Shown here: one piece after another, positions 1-8,074 of the stretch
Layout of the letters: each line of letters opens with the position of its first letter
How positions within the stretch are numbered: the first letter of the stretch is position 1
Source of the DNA: Bacteroidales bacterium
Lineage (GTDB): Bacteria; Bacteroidota; Bacteroidia; Bacteroidales; ML635J-15
Direction of reading: 5' to 3'
DNA: 13,666 nucleotides
Assembly (NCBI GenBank): GCA_028696755.1
Contig: JAQVGK010000029.1
Coordinates: 1 to 13,666, forward strand
Made by a program: the position numbers and the translations under genes
The notes under the pieces: generated by a model
Databases searched by the model: none
What the model was told of the DNA's origin: nothing
What the model saw: only the letters and a program-made list of their open reading frames with translations

Positions 1-2
1 TT

Positions 3-947
3 TATTTTGATGAAATCCAGAACATTTTTGGTTGGGAGAAGTTTTGTCGACGTTTGGCCGATTTTGGTTATGAGATTTCGATAACTGGAAGTAATGCAAG
101 TATGTTATCCCGCGAAATTGCAACAACTCTTGGCGGAAGATTTATTGTTAAAGAGATTCAGTCACTTTCGTTTGCAGAATTCTTATCATTCAACGGTGTT
201 AAGTTAGTCCCTAACTTTGAGTATAGCAAGCAAAAATCCGAAGTTGTAAGATTAATGGATGAGTATATGCATTATGGTGGATTGCCTGAGTGTATAAAAT
301 ACAACGATAAAAGAAATTATCTGAGCAATATTTTTCAAAAGGTTTTTTTCGGTGATATTATTGCAAGATACAAACTTAAGAATGAATTTGCACTAAGGTT
401 ATTGATTAAAAAAATGGCCGAATCTGTTAATAACGAAACATCATTTAATCGAATTAAAAACATATTAAATTCGTCGAATGCCAAAGTTGGAACAGGTACT
501 TTAATTGAATATTTCAGCTATCTCGAGGAGTCTTTTCTCGTTAATAGCATTTCGAATTTTACATCAAAGTTTGCCGAAAAAGAATCTAAAAAGAAGTTTT
601 ATTTTGCTGATACTGGGATTTTAAATCTATTCTTGATTGACCAGAAATCGAAACTGTTGGAAAATTTGGTTTATATAGAATTACGGAGACGATTTCAGTC
701 GGAAATTTACTTTTATAAACGAATAATTGAAACTGACTTCTATGTTCCAGATCATAATTTGTTAGTCCAAGTTTGTATGTCGGTTAAGGATTACGAAACA
801 AGAGAACGAGAGCTGAAATCCCTTAAATATTCGATGCGCGAACTGCAGATAAATGAATCGATTATTATTACATACGATGAGCAGGAAGAAATAGAAATTG
901 CTGAAGGTAATATCAAAGTTGTTCCGTATTGGAAATGGGTATTGTAA
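3..947 (+). CDS. AAA+ ATPase with DUF4143 C-terminal region (5' end outside window)
   Basis: This is the 3' portion of a predicted ATP-binding protein. The reading frame is open to the left edge, so the TTG at 54 is not a believable start. Codons at 3-20 encode YFDEIQ, a Walker B motif, and the Walker A half therefore lies outside the window. Next comes the sensor segment ITGSNASML and a conserved GGR, the usual order in AAA_14/DUF4143 ATPases. The middle is helical and winged-helix-like, with FYFADTGILN as a family signature. The end carries a restriction-endonuclease-fold remnant: ETDFYVPD is followed by VQVCMS where an active nuclease would have E-x-K, so catalysis looks lost, as in many relatives. 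The cellular role of the family is not settled. The gene converges on the VOC gene with a 24-bp gap. The family call is solid; the function is unknown. Confidence 0.88.
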   Translation, partial: YFDEIQNIFGWEKFCRRLADFGYEISITGSNASMLSREIATTLGGRFIVKEIQSLSFAEFLSFNGVKLVPNFEYSKQKSEVVRLMDEYMHYGGLPECIKYNDKRNYLSNIFQKVFFGDIIARYKLKNEFALRLLIKKMAESVNNETSFNRIKNILNSSNAKVGTGTLIEYFSYLEESFLVNSISNFTSKFAEKESKKKFYFADTGILNLFLIDQKSKLLENLVYIELRRRFQSEIYFYKRIIETDFYVPDHNLLVQVCMSVKDYETRERELKSLKYSMRELQINESIIITYDEQEEIEIAEGNIKVVPYWKWVL

Positions 948-971
948 ATGGAGTTGAAGGGCCGACCTCCT

Positions 972-2063
972 TTACAGATTTTCCGCTTTTACCCTACCAA
1001 ATCTCAATGCATTCAGCATCCACATTGGCAATGATTTTTCTGGATTGCGTTTGCGGAGGTCGAGATTTATTCCTAATTTTTTGATTAGTGGAATTTTATG
1101 AGTTTCAACAAATTCGATTAGGTTTCCATCTGGATCCTCGATATAGGTAAAATGTCCAGCTGCTTCGCCCATATCGAATGAATTTACATCGTTATGTTTT
1201 ACAGAGCTGTCAACTGTAAATGGGAATCCAAGACTTTCACATTTTTTGCGAAGTGCATCCATATTTTTAATATCGAAACAAATTTGGATAAAGCCTGGAT
1301 CGCCCCAAAAGCGACCTTCGTAAATTTTGCGAGGAGTTCTTTCCATAGCTTGAACAAGTTCAATATACGATTGCCCAAATAATTTACTAAAACTTCCTTT
1401 GCGTGGCTCGGAGTGGGTTAGGAGCATACGGCGAAATTTCTGTGTTCCTGAGTTTAAGGCGCTAATATCCTCAAATGTTCCGGTTTGATCGGTAATAATT
1501 TTATCATATCCCAAAATATCGCGATAAACTACCAATGATTTTTCGATGTCGCTAACACCAATCATTGCACCAACTGGTCCACCAGTACTGCGACGTTCGT
1601 CACGCAATATATAGTTGTCAGAAACAATTTGGAACAGATTTCCGAATTTATCCTTTACAAAGAAAGTTTCGTTTCCATCGATGCTTTTGTTTAGACCACC
1701 AAGAATCTTAATATCATTCTTTTTAGAAAACTCCTCGAAACTTTGTTTTACATTACGGCTTTTAATTTTTGAAACCAGAACACCAAAATCACCTAAATGA
1801 ATGTCAAAATCAATAGTTTTTGGTGTACGGTCTGAGTATTGCCAAATTTCGAAACCTCCACCACCTTGCATATTTATTGCAATGCATGCATGACGTTTTT
1901 GTGGACTATGACCAGTATAAGGCAGCATCAATTCTGCAACAGTGTCGTCTTCGAGAATTCTTACATCCATGTTAAAAACATCAATGTAATGTTTCCACGC
2001 TTCCGAAAAATTTTCTACTCCGATTCCAATCTGTTGTACACCACTTATTATATAGTTTTCCAT
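972..2063 (-). CDS. Two-domain VOC (glyoxalase/dioxygenase fold) protein
   Basis: The 363-residue protein contains four beta-alpha-beta-beta-beta modules, making two VOC domains. They lie at about residues 7-75, 88-150, 162-240 and 255-325. Module 3 has GVSDIEKSLVVYRDILGY and module 4 has DPDGNLIEFVE, both classic VOC signatures. The layout is like that of extradiol dioxygenases and 4-hydroxyphenylpyruvate dioxygenase, but the HPPD C-terminal signature is absent. Positions that usually carry the metal-binding histidine read QIGIGV and AMIGV, and module 2 ends in FQIV rather than an E-containing strand, so one or both metal sites may be incomplete. The start ATG at 2061-2063 lies 31 bp downstream of the SDR stop, so the two are probably co-transcribed. 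The substrate is unknown; a role in modifying or sensing the lipid made by the neighbours is only a guess from location. Confidence 0.85.
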   Translation of the reverse strand: MENYIISGVQQIGIGVENFSEAWKHYIDVFNMDVRILEDDTVAELMLPYTGHSPQKRHACIAINMQGGGGFEIWQYSDRTPKTIDFDIHLGDFGVLVSKIKSRNVKQSFEEFSKKNDIKILGGLNKSIDGNETFFVKDKFGNLFQIVSDNYILRDERRSTGGPVGAMIGVSDIEKSLVVYRDILGYDKIITDQTGTFEDISALNSGTQKFRRMLLTHSEPRKGSFSKLFGQSYIELVQAMERTPRKIYEGRFWGDPGFIQICFDIKNMDALRKKCESLGFPFTVDSSVKHNDVNSFDMGEAAGHFTYIEDPDGNLIEFVETHKIPLIKKLGINLDLRKRNPEKSLPMWMLNALRFGRVKAENL

Positions 2064-2094
2064 TTTTTAAAATTATTATGATTCCAAATTTAAT

Positions 2095-2892
2095 TTATTC
2101 AGGTTTAATTTTTCTCACAAGTTTTCTGGACAGATTTGGTAAAAACCTTTTTATGTAAACCATCAAAAGTTCCTTTTTACCTACAAGTACTTCTGGTTTT
2201 TGTTTTTTTATTGCCTTTACTATTTTTTTCGCAGCTGCTTCTGTTGTAATTCCACCAGCCTGACCAGCATCCAGTTTAGCGTGTTGTTTGCCGTCTTTTT
2301 CTAGAGCATAGAATGAGATGTTCGTTTGAACTCTACCTGGACAAACAATTACAACCCTTATGTTTTTGTCGAAATATTCGGCGTGTAAAGTCTCGAAAAA
2401 ACCGTACAATGCATGTTTTGAAGAAGAATATGCTGAACGCAGTGGGAATCCAAATCTGCCAGAGATGCTTGTTGTAACAGCGATTGTGCCACCACCATTT
2501 TCTATCATTTTTGGTAGAAGTAGTTTTGTTATCTTAACAGGAGCGAAGAAGTTTACTTCCATAATTTTCCTATCAACCGAAAATAATGTGTCACCTGCTA
2601 ATCCCCTTTGACTAATTCCAGCATTATTATACATTACATCAATTTTGCCGAAAAAAGACAAAGCTTTATTAACCAGTTCATCAATTCCATCAACATCAGA
2701 TAAATCGTAAGGTAAAATCTCACATTTGCCACCGATATTTAAACATTTTTCTTTTACAACTTCCAGTTTGTCTGTTTCCAGTGCAGTAAGGATTAAGTTG
2801 AAATTTTCTGCAGCAAAAAGGTAGGCACATGCTTCACCAATTCCTGAAGATGCCCCGGTTATCCAGATGGTTTTATTTGAAAAATTTAGCAT
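2095..2892 (-). CDS. capC: Short-chain dehydrogenase/reductase, candidate 3-dehydrocapnine reductase
   Basis: This is a 265-residue classical SDR. The nucleotide-binding motif TGASSGIG is at residues 12-19, NNAG at 89-92, the catalytic Asn at 114, Ser at 142, and the Y155-x3-K159 pair sits in AYSSSK. PGRVQT follows, as in the DHRS7-like branch. The length is normal and the active-site tetrad complete, so it should be an active NAD(P)H-dependent carbonyl/hydroxyl oxidoreductase. No membrane segment is obvious, although the basic C-terminus (KRFLPNLSRKLVRKIK) could touch membrane. In the capnine pathway a reductase converts the ketone made by CapB to capnine. The shared strand and locus with capA and capB make this SDR the natural candidate. 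It is separated from capA by the four-helix-bundle cassette. The SDR assignment is firm; the substrate is inferred from context, and the gene could belong to another lipid or sugar pathway. Confidence 0.87.
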   Translation of the reverse strand: MLNFSNKTIWITGASSGIGEACAYLFAAENFNLILTALETDKLEVVKEKCLNIGGKCEILPYDLSDVDGIDELVNKALSFFGKIDVMYNNAGISQRGLAGDTLFSVDRKIMEVNFFAPVKITKLLLPKMIENGGGTIAVTTSISGRFGFPLRSAYSSSKHALYGFFETLHAEYFDKNIRVVIVCPGRVQTNISFYALEKDGKQHAKLDAGQAGGITTEAAAKKIVKAIKKQKPEVLVGKKELLMVYIKRFLPNLSRKLVRKIKPE

Positions 2893-2929
2893 AAGAAACG
2901 TTTGTTATTAAATTAATTCATGTTTTTTT

Positions 2930-2957
2930 GCATGGGGCATGGAGCATGGAGCATGGA
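2930..2957. repeat. Tandem heptamer array GCATGGG/GCATGGA, left arm of an inverted repeat pair
   Basis: Four head-to-tail heptamers lie here: GCATGGG at 2930, then GCATGGA at 2937, 2944 and 2951, followed by GCG. The first 14 bases (GCATGGGGCATGGA, 2930-2943) recur as an exact reverse complement at 3520-3533, on the other side of the four-helix-bundle gene. The 2893-3030 interval has no other recognisable content. Confidence 0.85.
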
Positions 2958-3030
2958 GCGAGACTGTGATAAGTTCGTCAGCACTTCATCGAAATTGCTT
3001 ATGGCTTTTTTGTAGTACATTTAAATTACA

Positions 3031-3441
3031 TTAGGAATTATTAGAATCCTTTTTAACTTCATCTTTCTTTTTTTTTGCTTTTGGCTTTATTAAAGGACTT
3101 CTGAAATTTGTGATTTGAGAACTTAACACAGCAAGACGATTAAATAGTAATTCTTTAACTTCAATTGTAATTAAATTTCTCCTTTGGAAAATTACTAAAA
3201 TATTTGCACATTCAAAAACTGACTTCCTTGCAATTGCTAAATAGTTTGCAAAATCTTTATCAGAATGTGAACCACTTCCTTCAGCGATATTATTGGAAAT
3301 ACTCATAGCCGCACCTCGAAGTTGTTCTGCAAACCGGAATAATTTCTCGTTATTAACTTTATCGGCAATATCAAAGAGTTCATCTGCTATCTCAATACTT
3401 TTTTGCCAAATTTTAAAGTCTTCAAATCTAAATGTGCTCAT
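3031..3441 (-). CDS. Four-helix-bundle protein (23S rRNA intervening-sequence protein family)
   Basis: The 136-residue protein matches the small four-helix-bundle family first seen in intervening sequences of 23S rRNA genes (sometimes called S23). Its hallmarks are FRFEDFKIWQKSIEIADELF at the N-terminus, LRGAAMSISNNIAEGSGS at about residues 41-58, and a helix with YLAIARKSVFECAN. The C-terminal 20 or so residues are a Lys/Asp-rich, probably disordered tail (KPKAKKKKDE onward). The biochemical role of stand-alone copies is not established; relatives form oligomeric bundles and include the Avd proteins of diversity-generating retroelements. No reverse transcriptase or template repeat is seen here. 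The gene lies between capA and the SDR, with 138 and 118 bp of flanking non-coding DNA that holds an inverted repeat pair, so it looks like a late insertion into a lipid operon. Confidence 0.9.
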   Translation of the reverse strand: MSTFRFEDFKIWQKSIEIADELFDIADKVNNEKLFRFAEQLRGAAMSISNNIAEGSGSHSDKDFANYLAIARKSVFECANILVIFQRRNLITIEVKELLFNRLAVLSSQITNFRSPLIKPKAKKKKDEVKKDSNNS

Positions 3442-3519
3442 GTAAATATAATTTTATCAATAAACATTTTTTAGTTAGAAACTATTGAAGCATAATTTTA
3501 ATCTCTATGCATTTTTTAT

Positions 3520-3533
3520 TCCATGCCCCATGC
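3520..3533. repeat. Right arm of the inverted repeat flanking the four-helix-bundle gene
   Basis: TCCATGCCCCATGC is the exact reverse complement of 2930-2943. The two arms bracket the four-helix-bundle gene at a distance of about 600 bp, outlining a possible cassette at 2930-3533. Only two heptamer units are present on this side, against four on the left. Confidence 0.8.
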
Positions 3534-3559
3534 CACGTATGCTAAAAATAATCAATTTA

Positions 3560-4876
3560 TTAATCATTAAGGACATCGTCCCACAACTGTTTTCTAAAGT
3601 CGTCGATTTGATGAGGCTCACATTCGTCAACCGAAGAAACATTTTTGGTTGTATAAATCATTTGGTCAACAAAGTCGGGCGCTCTGCGCACACCTTCACC
3701 AGTATTTAATAGAACGGTTTCTCCAGTTTTAATGAGGCCTTTTTCGAGTGCGTTAAAGAAACCAGCGACACATACTGCCGATGCAGGACCGAGTAATAAT
3801 TTACGCTCGTATGCTATTAGTTTTCCAACAGGCACAAGCTTTTTCTCTTTCATGCGAATAAAGCATCCGCCTGATTTTTCGACTAGTTTTGCAATAATTG
3901 GGTAAGTAGCAGGATTTCCAGTCGCTAAAGTTGGTACTTCGGTTTGAGGATTATCGATAATAGGATATTCGTTCTCATAACCTTCTGGAAATCCGTTTTT
4001 CTCAGCATTTTCCCATGCCTGAACCATTGGGTCGCAAGCATCTGGTTGAACCATTATTAGTCTTGGCATTTCTAATTCTGGGTATACCGATTTTATTTCT
4101 CTTAAGCCTTTATCAATTGCTATTGGACCAGTTCCTCCGCTAATAGCTTGAATATAAACGTCTGGCATTTTACCAATTTGACGAATCCATTCGAAAACCA
4201 TTGTTTTCTTAGCTTCGACACGAATAGGATCAATATTTCCTGACGAAATAAGGATGTTATGTTTTTTTGAATAGGCAGCAGCAATTTCTTTTGCTTTTGC
4301 GTAGTCACCTTTTACTCTAAACACTCTTTGCCCATATGCGCTAATTGCAGCTTCGGATGCTCTTAATGCGTTATCTGGAATAAATACCGAACAATTTGTT
4401 TCGGCAATTGAAAGATATCTGGCATAAGCTGTTGCAGTATTCCCAGTTGATGCAACACAATATTGTTTGATTTCATTTTCTTTGAAGATACTTGCCGCAA
4501 GAGAGGCTGCCACATCTTTAAATGTTCCAGTACCTCCGTTTAGATCATTACGATAAACAAGAACTTTAATGTCGATTCCATATTTCTCTCGAGCAAAATC
4601 TTCGAGGAACCACCATTGCTGTAGATCAACAGCACCTTCGTTACGTGTGATAATGTTTTCACGCCTGTTTAATGGTAAATAATAAAAGTATTGCCAAAAA
4701 TTTAGAGGATTTCCTTTAATGATAAAAGGTAGCTCTTTGTAATCGCTATTGTACCAAACCTCTGAGTGTTTGCTGCCACATTGCGGACAAACCTGGTTTT
4801 GTGCAAACCACTCACCAAAGTCGCTAGTTACGTGTTCGCACTTAACACATTTCAAATAGTACTTGTTTTCTTTCAT
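3560..4876 (-). CDS. capA: PLP-dependent cysteate synthase (threonine synthase-like)
   Basis: This is a fold-type II PLP enzyme of the threonine synthase family. With the ATG at 4874-4876 it has 438 residues; an in-frame TTG at 4912 would add 12 residues not typical of the family. An N-terminal zinc ribbon has C10-x2-C13 and C30-x2-C33. The PLP lysine is K120 in GTGTFKD, STGNT (143-147) and the SGGTG loop bind cofactor and substrate, and LNTGEG is near the end. Cysteate synthase, a paralogue of threonine synthase, makes L-cysteate and phosphate from O-phospho-L-serine and sulfite. Bacteroidota use it to start capnine sulfonolipid synthesis. The neighbouring alpha-oxoamine synthase supports this over true threonine synthase, as does the absence of homoserine kinase or other threonine genes. 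An 88-bp leader separates it from capB. Threonine synthase remains the main alternative. Confidence 0.85.
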   Translation of the reverse strand: MKENKYYLKCVKCEHVTSDFGEWFAQNQVCPQCGSKHSEVWYNSDYKELPFIIKGNPLNFWQYFYYLPLNRRENIITRNEGAVDLQQWWFLEDFAREKYGIDIKVLVYRNDLNGGTGTFKDVAASLAASIFKENEIKQYCVASTGNTATAYARYLSIAETNCSVFIPDNALRASEAAISAYGQRVFRVKGDYAKAKEIAAAYSKKHNILISSGNIDPIRVEAKKTMVFEWIRQIGKMPDVYIQAISGGTGPIAIDKGLREIKSVYPELEMPRLIMVQPDACDPMVQAWENAEKNGFPEGYENEYPIIDNPQTEVPTLATGNPATYPIIAKLVEKSGGCFIRMKEKKLVPVGKLIAYERKLLLGPASAVCVAGFFNALEKGLIKTGETVLLNTGEGVRRAPDFVDQMIYTTKNVSSVDECEPHQIDDFRKQLWDDVLND

Positions 4877-4901
4877 GTCAGTTTTTTTTATGACGAAACG
4901 A

Positions 4902-4927
4902 AGCAGCTTCAAAAATATGAATCTGCT
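4902..4927 (-). promoter_or_regulatory. Hairpin and possible -7 box in the capA leader
   Basis: Two 9-base arms (AGCAGCTTC at 4902-4910, GAATCTGCT at 4919-4927) pair with one mismatch around an 8-base loop. On the minus strand the loop edge reads TATTTTTG (4910-4917), which fits TAnnTTTG, 34 bp before the ATG. No U-run follows the stem, so this is not a standard terminator. It could be an internal promoter, an RNA processing or stability element, or chance. No clear -33 TTTG is present. Confidence 0.3.
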
Positions 4928-4964
4928 CCGTTCGTGGTTTGTTATTTCTTATTATTGACAGTCA

Positions 4965-6227
4965 TTACTCGACTTTCATAGACTGCATTTCGGCTGTATT
5001 GTATTTCCCAGCTGCAAGATTTACTTTAATTTTCTTAAATACTTCGATTGTTTCTTTTACATCTTCCATTGTGTGAGCTGCTGTTGGAATAACTCTAAGC
5101 ATCAGAACATCTTTTGGAATTACAGGGTAAACTACTACCGAACAGAAAATATTGTGATTCTCACGTAGATCAATTACAACATTTGTTCCTTCTGGAACAG
5201 AACCGCTGAAATATACTGGAGTTACTGGAGATTGTGTATTCCCGATGTTAAATCCATTTTCTTTTAGGCCATTTTGCAGTGCAGTTGCAATTTCCCAAAG
5301 TTTTGCTTTATGCTCTGGTTCATTTTTTAGCATATCAAGTCTTTTTAATGCCCCAATAACCATAGGCATTGGAAGAGATTTTGCGAAAATCTGAGAACGC
5401 ATATTGTATTTTAATGAATCAACAACAAATTTGTCGGCAGCAACAAAAGCACCAATCCCTGCCATTGCTTTAGCAAATGTTGAGAAATAAATGTCAACAT
5501 CTTTCTGAACACCGAAATGTTCATCTGTTCCTGCTCCGGTTTTACCCATTGTGCCAAATCCGTGAGCATCATCAATCATCAAACGGAATTGAAAATCTTT
5601 CTTTAATTTTACAATTTCTGGTAAATTCCCTAGATCGCCTGCCATGCCAAATACTCCCTCGGTGATTACTAAAACACCACCACCGTTTTCTTCAGCATTT
5701 TTAGTGGCAAACTTTAGCATTTTTGCACATTTTTCGATATCGTTATGTGGAAATACAAAGCTTTTTCCTCCTTTGGCCTTATGTAAAAATATACCATCCA
5801 TTATGCAAGCATGAGATTCAGAATCATACACGATAACATCTTTTCTTGTTACCAACGAGTCGATTATTGAAATCATTCCCTGGTAACCGAAGTTTAGAAG
5901 ATATGCGGACTCTCTGCCAACAAAGTCGGCAAGCTTTTGCTCTAATTCTTTGTGGTATTTAGTTTGTCCCGACATCATACGTGCTCCCATAGGATATGCC
6001 ATGCCGAACTTTTCAGCAGCCTCAGCATCAGTTTTTCTAACATCGGGGTGATTTGCTAAACCAAGGTAGTTGTTCAAACTCCATGTTAGTACTTCTTTTC
6101 CACGAAATTTCATTCTTGGGTTTATTTCACCTTCGAGTTCAGGAAACATGAAATATCCTTCAGCTTTTTGCTGATACTGTCCTAACGGGCCTCTGGCTTC
6201 TTTTAGCCTGTCAAAAATGTCAACCAT
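4965..6227 (-). CDS. capB: Alpha-oxoamine synthase, probable cysteate C-fatty acyltransferase
   Basis: The 420-residue fold-type I PLP enzyme belongs to the alpha-oxoamine synthase family (serine palmitoyltransferase, KBL and BioF relatives). LNNYLGLANHP lies at 51-61, the cofactor-stacking His is H139 in SESHAC, the PLP-binding DDAH is at 219-222, and the Schiff-base lysine is K253 in STFAKAM. The segment YPMGARMMSG at 79-87 differs from the GSGCAGSRFLNGT-type segment of Bacteroides serine palmitoyltransferases and fits the sulfonolipid branch, known as CapB or SulA. The reaction is L-cysteate plus acyl thioester giving 3-dehydrocapnine and CO2, probably at the inner face of the cytoplasmic membrane. 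It starts 29 bp after the HdrD-like gene and precedes capA, so it is likely part of the same transcript. The family is certain; cysteate as amino-acid substrate is inferred from sequence type and the adjacent cysteate synthase. Confidence 0.87.
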   Translation of the reverse strand: MVDIFDRLKEARGPLGQYQQKAEGYFMFPELEGEINPRMKFRGKEVLTWSLNNYLGLANHPDVRKTDAEAAEKFGMAYPMGARMMSGQTKYHKELEQKLADFVGRESAYLLNFGYQGMISIIDSLVTRKDVIVYDSESHACIMDGIFLHKAKGGKSFVFPHNDIEKCAKMLKFATKNAEENGGGVLVITEGVFGMAGDLGNLPEIVKLKKDFQFRLMIDDAHGFGTMGKTGAGTDEHFGVQKDVDIYFSTFAKAMAGIGAFVAADKFVVDSLKYNMRSQIFAKSLPMPMVIGALKRLDMLKNEPEHKAKLWEIATALQNGLKENGFNIGNTQSPVTPVYFSGSVPEGTNVVIDLRENHNIFCSVVVYPVIPKDVLMLRVIPTAAHTMEDVKETIEVFKKIKVNLAAGKYNTAEMQSMKVE

Positions 6228-6256
6228 AATCTGTTATTATTTTTTGTTAATTTATA

Positions 6257-8074
6257 TTAAACTGAATATTCCTTTTTTAGAGTTTTAGTTTTAGTGTTTT
6301 CAGACTGCAAAGTTAAACTTTCTGCAACAATTTCCGCAATATCCATAACTTTTGCTTTATTCCCATGTACAAATGATTTTTTACATAGCGGACATGCTGT
6401 TGCCAGAACGTCTGGATTAGATTCTGTCATTACTTCTAATCCGTGATTTCTAATTTTTATTTGAGTGTCAAGCTCTATTACTGTATTCGAGAGACTTCCT
6501 CCACAGCACAATGCATCTTCCTTCTCAAATTTTGTTGATCGCAATTCGCCAATCTCTTTTAAAATATCTCTCGGGGGCTCATAAATTCCGCATCCTCTGC
6601 CTAATTCACAAGGGTCGTGGTACACCATGCTTTTTTCTGATTTTTGAACAGATATTTTCTTTTTATCCATCAGCATTTTTATGTATTCGCTGTGGTGCAT
6701 AACTTTTATGTCGAGCACGTATTCTTCAGTAAAAGATTTATAGCAAATAGGACAAGATGTTACGAGCAATTTTGCTCCTGACGAAGCAATTAATCTCATG
6801 TTTTTACTAATAAGATCTTTGCTTTGTTGAACAAATCCCTGTTGACGCATTGGTCGGCCACAGCATAATCCTTTTTCCTCATCCATAAACCAGTATTTTT
6901 CACCAGCATTTTCGAAAATCTTTTTCATGGATAAAATAATCGTAGGAGTGAGGTGTGTCATGCAGCCAGCGAAATATATTACATCTGCTTTTGTCTTACT
7001 ATCTTCGGCTATGCTGTAATCGAAATAGTGCTTGCCGGGGATCTCAGCTTTGTTTCTTAGTTGCTGTCGAATAACTGTTAACTCTAATCCAACGGGACAT
7101 GCTTCTGTACATCTGCCACACATTAAACAATTATTTGCAACTTCGTCGGATAGTTTTCTGTAACGAGTATCCCGAATAAAATAAACGGATTGCACATGAT
7201 TAATATCTGCGGCAAAATTTAATTGGCAGGCATCTATACAAATCCCACAACGAGAACAAGAATTTAACTGTAAATCAGTCATTCCCGAATATTGTTCTCC
7301 TGCTGTTGCTCCCCATTTACGCAAAAATATCAGTGCAACTTCGGTTGGAATGTGCATATATCGTGAGAATGGAAGACTAACAAAGAACATGAAAAGCATT
7401 GTTGAGTATGCCCACCAAACTGGTAATTCGAGGGATTGAAGCGGTAGAAAAGATATTAAATTTCCAACTGAGCCAGTTAAAAAATCGCCATTACCAGAAA
7501 TTCCTGCTGTTGTACTTTCGGCTAGCAATCTCAGAGGGAAAATCCACCATAGGGATGCAAGAGCAATGCGGTCGTATGTTGAATGTTTTGTTGCCTTCTT
7601 CATTCCCAAAAGTTTAGATCGCAATCTTTTTAAAAGTGCCAAAGCTACCCCGCTTAGAACAATCAACAGCAACAAATCCATTGTAAAAGAGAAAAATGAT
7701 GCTGCAAAATATTCGTGCTGTTCTTTTGCAAAGTATTTAAAAAATATTGCAAGCCATGGTTCTTCGAAAAAGGTTCCAGCATAGAACGAAGATTCTATTT
7801 TACCAACAACAATAAGTAAAAACCATCCAAAAGCGAGGCTCATATGCATGTATCCAAGAATTGGATTTTTCTTATAAATGTTGCGGTGAATTAGTGCCTC
7901 GCGAAAGACTTCAATGATTGCAGCAGTAGTTTTAAAACTAAAGAAGTTTCTTTTTACAAAGTACATTTGTTTACGGTCCAGATTACGAAACCACTTCACA
8001 AATTTGAAAATAATAATTGCAAACAGTATTATTGCGCCTAGACTAAACGGAATTATAAATGGGTGAAAATTCAT
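6257..8074 (-). CDS. Membrane Fe-S oxidoreductase: NarI/HdrE-like domain fused to HdrD-like CCG domains
   Basis: This 605-residue fusion has a membrane N-terminus with hydrophobic segments near 7-29, 73-93, 125-150, 168-186 and 215-238. Histidines near the membrane (H77, H120, H241) could bind heme, as in NarI/HdrE/DsrM-type subunits. A two-cluster ferredoxin domain follows (C273, C276, C279, C283 and C316, C319, C322, C326). Two complete CCG domains come next: C371, C404-C405, C441, C444 and C489, C523-C524, C561, C564. Complete CCG sites bind the non-cubane [4Fe-4S] clusters that cleave or form disulfides in HdrB/HdrD. The protein should link a quinone pool to a thiol/disulfide or sulfane substrate at the cytoplasmic face. 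Its ATG overlaps the small HdrC stop by 4 bp. DsrMK-, HmcF- and HdrDE-like proteins are the closest known designs; the true substrate is not visible from sequence. Confidence 0.88.
   Translation of the reverse strand: MNFHPFIIPFSLGAIILFAIIIFKFVKWFRNLDRKQMYFVKRNFFSFKTTAAIIEVFREALIHRNIYKKNPILGYMHMSLAFGWFLLIVVGKIESSFYAGTFFEEPWLAIFFKYFAKEQHEYFAASFFSFTMDLLLLIVLSGVALALLKRLRSKLLGMKKATKHSTYDRIALASLWWIFPLRLLAESTTAGISGNGDFLTGSVGNLISFLPLQSLELPVWWAYSTMLFMFFVSLPFSRYMHIPTEVALIFLRKWGATAGEQYSGMTDLQLNSCSRCGICIDACQLNFAADINHVQSVYFIRDTRYRKLSDEVANNCLMCGRCTEACPVGLELTVIRQQLRNKAEIPGKHYFDYSIAEDSKTKADVIYFAGCMTHLTPTIILSMKKIFENAGEKYWFMDEEKGLCCGRPMRQQGFVQQSKDLISKNMRLIASSGAKLLVTSCPICYKSFTEEYVLDIKVMHHSEYIKMLMDKKKISVQKSEKSMVYHDPCELGRGCGIYEPPRDILKEIGELRSTKFEKEDALCCGGSLSNTVIELDTQIKIRNHGLEVMTESNPDVLATACPLCKKSFVHGNKAKVMDIAEIVAESLTLQSENTKTKTLKKEYSV

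Noticed and set aside
941..975. Bidirectional terminator between the left ATPase and the VOC gene
   Set aside because: A GGAG/CTCC stem with a bulge and a short T run can be drawn, but it is weak and overlaps the coding ends; not supportable.
972..2063. 4-Hydroxyphenylpyruvate dioxygenase
   Set aside because: The length and two-domain VOC layout fit, but the conserved HPPD C-terminal signature and the usual His ligands are missing.
3031..3441. Avd protein of a diversity-generating retroelement
   Set aside because: No reverse transcriptase, template/variable repeat or target gene occurs nearby; only the helix-bundle fold is shared.
3560..4876. True threonine synthase
   Set aside because: The fold is shared, but adjacency to a CapB-type acyltransferase and the lack of threonine-pathway genes favour cysteate synthase. 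It is kept as the alternative in the entry.
4877..4912. Longer capA start at the TTG at 4912
   Set aside because: The added residues precede the zinc ribbon without family support, overlap the hairpin and possible -7 box, and an ATG is available at 4876.
4965..6227. Serine palmitoyltransferase or 2-amino-3-ketobutyrate CoA ligase
   Set aside because: The YPMGARMMSG segment and the N-terminus differ from Bacteroides serine palmitoyltransferase. No threonine dehydrogenase is adjacent, as expected for KBL.
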